Assembly (NCBI GenBank): GCA_944384815.1
Contig: CALWUW010000012.1
Location: forward strand, 1 to 64,000
Reading direction: 5' to 3'
Origin: an uncultured Clostridia bacterium
GTDB lineage: Bacteria > Bacillota > Clostridia > Oscillospirales > Acutalibacteraceae
DNA: 64,000 nt
The number at the start of each line of letters is the position of its first letter. Position 1 is the stretch's first letter. Made by a program: the position numbers and the translations under genes. The notes below the pieces were generated by a model that saw only the letters and a list, made by a program, of their open reading frames with translations, had not been told where the DNA came from and searched no databases. Shown here in pieces: positions 61,062 through 64,000 of the stretch.

Positions 61062-62078
61062 CTAGCCGGCTGTGATGGTCCCGTCCATATCCCAAAGGTC
61101 CTGCCAACCGGACGCACCTTCCCATAAAAAGACCTGCCCTTTGATCAATCTGCAATTTTTATCAGCGCCGCGGATCGTCTCCATTTCCTTTTCTGTCAAA
61201 GGATCTTCCAAAATACAACTTAAATTTGATTGATACTGGGCCGGTTTTACAGAGAAAGGAATGGGAACCACTCCCCTTTGCACAGCCCACTTCAGGCAGA
61301 TCGTTGCCGGATGAACTCCATGTTTCCCGGCGATTTCCACGATCTCGCTGATTTCGGTTGCTGCGATGTCCGTATCCGTTCTGTCCCTTTCCGGTCTGGA
61401 GGGAGAACCGATGGGACAATATCCGATAGGCAGGATCTTATGAGAAAGGGCATAAGCAAAAAGCTCCGGCTGCTGAAAAGCAGGGTGGCATTCCATTTCT
61501 AATGCTGCCGGCTGAATCCGGCATAAAGGTAAAACCGCCTCTAATTTGGGAATGGTCATGTTAGACATGCCGATATGCTTTACCAACCCCAGATCCACCA
61601 GCTGCTCGCATTGCCGCCAGGTGTTCATAAATTCTTCCACAGAAAACGGTTTGGAGTCGGGATTTCTGGAATCGCCGCTACAGCCCGGCGCATGGTAATT
61701 GGGAAAAGGCCAATGGACAAAATAAAGGTCAATCCAGTCCAGCTGAAGGTCTTTCAAGCTTTTCTTGCAAGATTCCAGCACTTTTCCCGGTCCGTGCATA
61801 TCGTTCCACACCTTGGAAGTGATAAACAGTTCCTCCCGGGTCACGATTTTTTCCGTCACTGCCCTCTGAATAACCTGGCCGATCTTATCCTCATTCTGAT
61901 ACACAGATGCGCAGTCGATCAACCGGTAACCATACCGGATAGCTCCATACACCGCTTCCGCAATGGATTCTCCGCTGTATTTGTCCGAACCAAAAGTACC
62001 GATTCCCATAGGCGGAACCGGGGTTCCGTCATAAAGATATCGCTTAGGCAGCTGGGATACATCGATTTTTTCTGTCAT
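61062..62078 (-). CDS. Aldo-keto reductase
   Basis: 338 residues, an NADPH-type TIM-barrel reductase. Catalytic tetrad D55, Y60 (IDCASVYQNED), K89 (FITSKVW) and H122 (YFVHWPF) is intact. The NADP-binding region is PIPFSVKPAQYQSN, a variant of the usual IPKS segment. It begins 15 bases after the zinc dehydrogenase and ends before the fucosidase, suggesting a role in handling fucose or a related sugar aldehyde. Substrate is inferred from context only. Confidence 0.88.
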   Translation of the reverse strand: MTEKIDVSQLPKRYLYDGTPVPPMGIGTFGSDKYSGESIAEAVYGAIRYGYRLIDCASVYQNEDKIGQVIQRAVTEKIVTREELFITSKVWNDMHGPGKVLESCKKSLKDLQLDWIDLYFVHWPFPNYHAPGCSGDSRNPDSKPFSVEEFMNTWRQCEQLVDLGLVKHIGMSNMTIPKLEAVLPLCRIQPAALEMECHPAFQQPELFAYALSHKILPIGYCPIGSPSRPERDRTDTDIAATEISEIVEIAGKHGVHPATICLKWAVQRGVVPIPFSVKPAQYQSNLSCILEDPLTEKEMETIRGADKNCRLIKGQVFLWEGASGWQDLWDMDGTITAG

Positions 62079-62093
62079 TTCCCCATCCTCCTG

Positions 62094-63143
62094 TTATTCA
62101 AACACCACAGCTACTTTTCCGCAGTTTCCTTCCGCCATAAGCCGATACGCCTCATCGGCCTTTTCCAGCGGGAATTGATGGGTGATCAGATCTTCCGGAT
62201 GAATTCCCCAACGAACCAAACGTTCCACCAATTCTTCCATTCTCCACAGAGAAGTCACCCAAGAACCATAGATGGTTTTTTGTCCATGAATAATGTCCGG
62301 GCTGGGGGTAAAGGTGCAAGTGCCGCCTTCTCCCACAAAAGCAATTTTTCCCCAGGGGCGCGTTGCCCGGATGGCCAATTGGCGTCCGGCATCACTGGCG
62401 CTTGCGTCAATGGCTTTTTCTACGCCTTTCCCACCGGTTGCCGCTAAGATGGCATTTAAAGTGTCTTCTCCAGGCTTAAACACCTGGTCCACCAATCCTA
62501 ATTTTTGAGCCAGATTGATTCGATACTCGTTCATTTCAACGCCGATCAGCTGGTTGGCTCCCATGGCTTTGGCCAGCATCAGCGCCGCCAACCCCACAGG
62601 GCCCAGACCGGTAACCAAAACCGCGTCGTTTCCGCTGACCCCGATCTTTTCGATGGCTTCATACACCGTGCCGAATCCGCAGGCTACCTGGGCTCCGTCC
62701 TTGTATGTAAGCGTATCCGGCAGCAAAATCAAGTCTTTTTCTTCTGCCAAAATATATGGAGCCATGCCGCCGTTTCTTTGCCAGCCGTAGGCTCTCCGGT
62801 GAGGACTGGAACATGAAATATAATAGCCTCTCCTGCAATCGTTGCATACGCCGCATCCGGAAATATGGTAAACAATCACCCGGTCTCCCTTTTTAAACCG
62901 CCGCAGACCTTCGCCTTCCTCCACAATCACGCCGCAAGGCTCATGACCGGCGATCATGCCCGGGATATATCCTTCCGGGCCTTTTCCCACATGCTCCCGA
63001 TAAATACAGCGAATATCGCTTCCGCAAATGGTAGTCGCTTTGGTCTGAATCAAAACCTCACCATGTCCTGGCTTGGGAATTTCAAAATCTCGCAGTTCCA
63101 CCGTACTGTTACCCGGCAAAACAGCCCCCTTCATCTTCGCCAT
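62094..63143 (-). CDS. Zinc-dependent alcohol/polyol dehydrogenase (MDR family)
   Basis: 349 residues. Catalytic zinc ligands C40 (TTICGSD) and H67-E68 (AGHEPCG); structural zinc C97, C100, C103 and C111; NAD-binding VLVTGLGPVGLAALMLAKA. Similar to threonine/sorbitol-type dehydrogenases and to L-fucose dehydrogenases. First gene of the fucosidase-linked transcript and divergent from an AraC gene. Its precise substrate cannot be read. Confidence 0.9.
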   Translation of the reverse strand: MAKMKGAVLPGNSTVELRDFEIPKPGHGEVLIQTKATTICGSDIRCIYREHVGKGPEGYIPGMIAGHEPCGVIVEEGEGLRRFKKGDRVIVYHISGCGVCNDCRRGYYISCSSPHRRAYGWQRNGGMAPYILAEEKDLILLPDTLTYKDGAQVACGFGTVYEAIEKIGVSGNDAVLVTGLGPVGLAALMLAKAMGANQLIGVEMNEYRINLAQKLGLVDQVFKPGEDTLNAILAATGGKGVEKAIDASASDAGRQLAIRATRPWGKIAFVGEGGTCTFTPSPDIIHGQKTIYGSWVTSLWRMEELVERLVRWGIHPEDLITHQFPLEKADEAYRLMAEGNCGKVAVVFE

Positions 63144-63197
63144 AATAACACAACCTTCCTTTCGTCCGTCATTCTTTTACGACCCTTTGTACTTCCC

Positions 63198-63260
63198 ATT
63201 ATATCGTCGTCTTTACAAAATATAAGATGTATTCCTGACGATATTCTCATGAATATGTCG
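63198..63260. promoter_or_regulatory. Divergent control region with palindrome (dehydrogenase/AraC)
   Basis: A minus-strand TATAAT (63198-63203) is a likely -10 for the dehydrogenase gene, with a poor -35. A palindrome ATATTC-TCAT-GAATAT sits within 63236-63260, flanked by CGA-type extensions. It is well placed as a binding site for the divergent AraC-family regulator. Confidence 0.5.
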
Positions 63261-63288
63261 TATTATTACAGATTAATTACAATTTTAT

Positions 63289-63317
63289 TTGACTTCTTCC
63301 GATTATTGCTCTACACT
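63289..63317 (+). promoter_or_regulatory. Putative promoter of the araC-like gene
   Basis: TTGACT (63289-63294), 17-base spacer, TACACT (63312-63317), 24 bases before the ATG at 63342. Confidence 0.6.
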
Positions 63318-63341
63318 TAATACACAAAAGGAGACATTTAT

Positions 63342-64000
63342 ATGAGAATTGCTTATTCTGACCTTGATATACGTTTCTCTGTGGATCAAATGGAATTTTG
63401 CGTACTGAACATCATTTATGAGCGGTTAAGCCGAAGGATTCCACCCCATAGTCATGGGCCCGGGTGCTATGAAATTCATTATATTGATTCCGGATACGGA
63501 AAAAGTATCATAAACGGCGTGGTGTATACCATTTCCCCCAACACCATTTATGTGACCGGTCCCGGAGTAGAGCATTCCCAAATTTCGGACACTCAAAACC
63601 CCATGTGTGAATACTGCATCTATATGCGACTTTTAAAAAAAGGTGGGAAACGCCTTTCCCACCCTTCCCGTTCTATTTTGGCCGCCTTTCTGGAAACCTA
63701 TTTTTGGATAGGGCAGGACACGGAAAATCTCGGCACCCTTTTTCAAAGCATCTTTCAGGAGTTCAGCCAGCAGCGGGACGGCTATATTCTCCAGATACAA
63801 TCCTTGCTGCAGCAAATCCCTGTTACGCTGGCCCGATGCTATGCCCAAGGCAAACCTTCTTCTAATCATTTTCTTCCTTCCGACCTGCACAATAGCAACA
63901 CCGTAATTATAGAAGAATTTTTTCTCTATGAATATCAGAATTGCACCTTGGATGCTCTGGCTGAAAAGCTGCGGCTTTCCAACAGGCAAACTGAGCGCCT
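63342..64000 (+). CDS. AraC-family regulator, cut by right edge
   Basis: The ATG at 63342 follows AAAGGAGACATTTAT; the frame stays open to the window end (219 codons). N-terminal cupin-like sensor: PPHSHGPGCYEIHYIDSGYG, then NGVVYTISPNTIYVTGPGVEH. At the edge the first HTH begins (CTLDALAEKLRLSNRQTERL), so the second HTH and the C-terminus are missing. It is divergent from the dehydrogenase-reductase-fucosidase genes and probably controls them in response to a fucose-type sugar. Confidence 0.85.
   Translation, partial: MRIAYSDLDIRFSVDQMEFCVLNIIYERLSRRIPPHSHGPGCYEIHYIDSGYGKSIINGVVYTISPNTIYVTGPGVEHSQISDTQNPMCEYCIYMRLLKKGGKRLSHPSRSILAAFLETYFWIGQDTENLGTLFQSIFQEFSQQRDGYILQIQSLLQQIPVTLARCYAQGKPSSNHFLPSDLHNSNTVIIEEFFLYEYQNCTLDALAEKLRLSNRQTER

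Noticed and set aside
1..64000. CRISPR array or rRNA genes
   Set aside because: No regularly spaced direct repeats and no rRNA-like sequence were noticed in the window.

Overview
The window looks like chromosomal DNA of an obligately anaerobic, fermentative member of the Clostridia (Firmicutes), probably a gut species close to the Oscillospirales. The evidence is a complete Rnf complex with its flavin-loading enzyme, oxygen-sensitive pyruvate formate-lyase with its activase, a rubredoxin-type flavoprotein, a two-protein minimal SUF machinery, purine-rich Shine-Dalgarno sites, near-consensus sigma-A promoters with 17-base spacers, split transketolase and mucin/plant-sugar glycosidases (GH29 fucosidase, GH4 alpha-galactosidase). 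This placement is an inference from gene content; no rRNA gene is present.

Layout. 1-4.6 kb: the start of a transposase-like gene runs off the left edge. A minus-strand operon follows: ArsR regulator, separate HMA metal chaperone, Zn/Cd P-type ATPase, then SmsC-SmsB (Fe-S cluster assembly). 4.7-7.8 kb: pflB-pflA behind a ZTP (pfl-motif) riboswitch with its own terminator. 7.9-16.6 kb: TraX-like membrane protein, HD hydrolases, cdaA-cdaR (c-di-AMP synthesis), a cysteine desulfurase with a DUF3343 partner, ispD-ispF, and a small ADP-ribosylglycohydrolase module. 16.8-17.2 kb: five tRNA genes (Val, Asp, Phe, Gly, Cys) in one transcript. 17.3-26.9 kb: housekeeping genes (hslO, yerC-like, plsY, der, DUF512 radical-SAM, rpmF, DUF177, pgi, D-Ala-D-Ala carboxypeptidase). 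27-33 kb: MBL hydrolase, hisH-hisF, mntP, DAHP synthase, asnA, trmB. 33.2-40.3 kb: plus-strand apbE, NusG-domain-II protein, Gx transporter and rnfCDGEAB, ended by a strong terminator.

40.4-45.7 kb is an AT-richer accessory island. A tRNA-Leu(CAA) gene lies inside the antisense 3' end of a large serine recombinase. After it come a candidate plus-strand small RNA, an NYN-domain protein behind a structured leader containing a terminator, a PH-domain protein, a lipoprotein and a MerR regulator with a duplicated sensor domain. 45.9-53.6 kb is mixed: tocopherol-cyclase-like protein, FAD-oxidoreductase/Rieske fusion, phage-type holin, alpha-galactosidase with a divergent AraC regulator, DUF362 ferredoxin protein, two tRNA-Ser genes and a CmpB-like membrane protein. 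53.7-59.2 kb: split transketolase, flavoredoxin-rubredoxin, rarA, glyA. 59.4-64 kb: fucosidase, aldo-keto reductase and zinc alcohol dehydrogenase, with a divergent AraC regulator cut by the right edge.

How it works together. Pyruvate is split by PFL, Rnf couples reduced ferredoxin to NAD and an ion gradient, and ApbE attaches FMN to RnfG and RnfD. Heavy-metal export and Fe-S repair appear co-transcribed. Two AraC-controlled modules feed host or plant sugars into this fermentation. The most unusual area is the recombinase/NYN/RNA island, where several terminator-bounded short transcripts are predicted around one NYN-domain gene.
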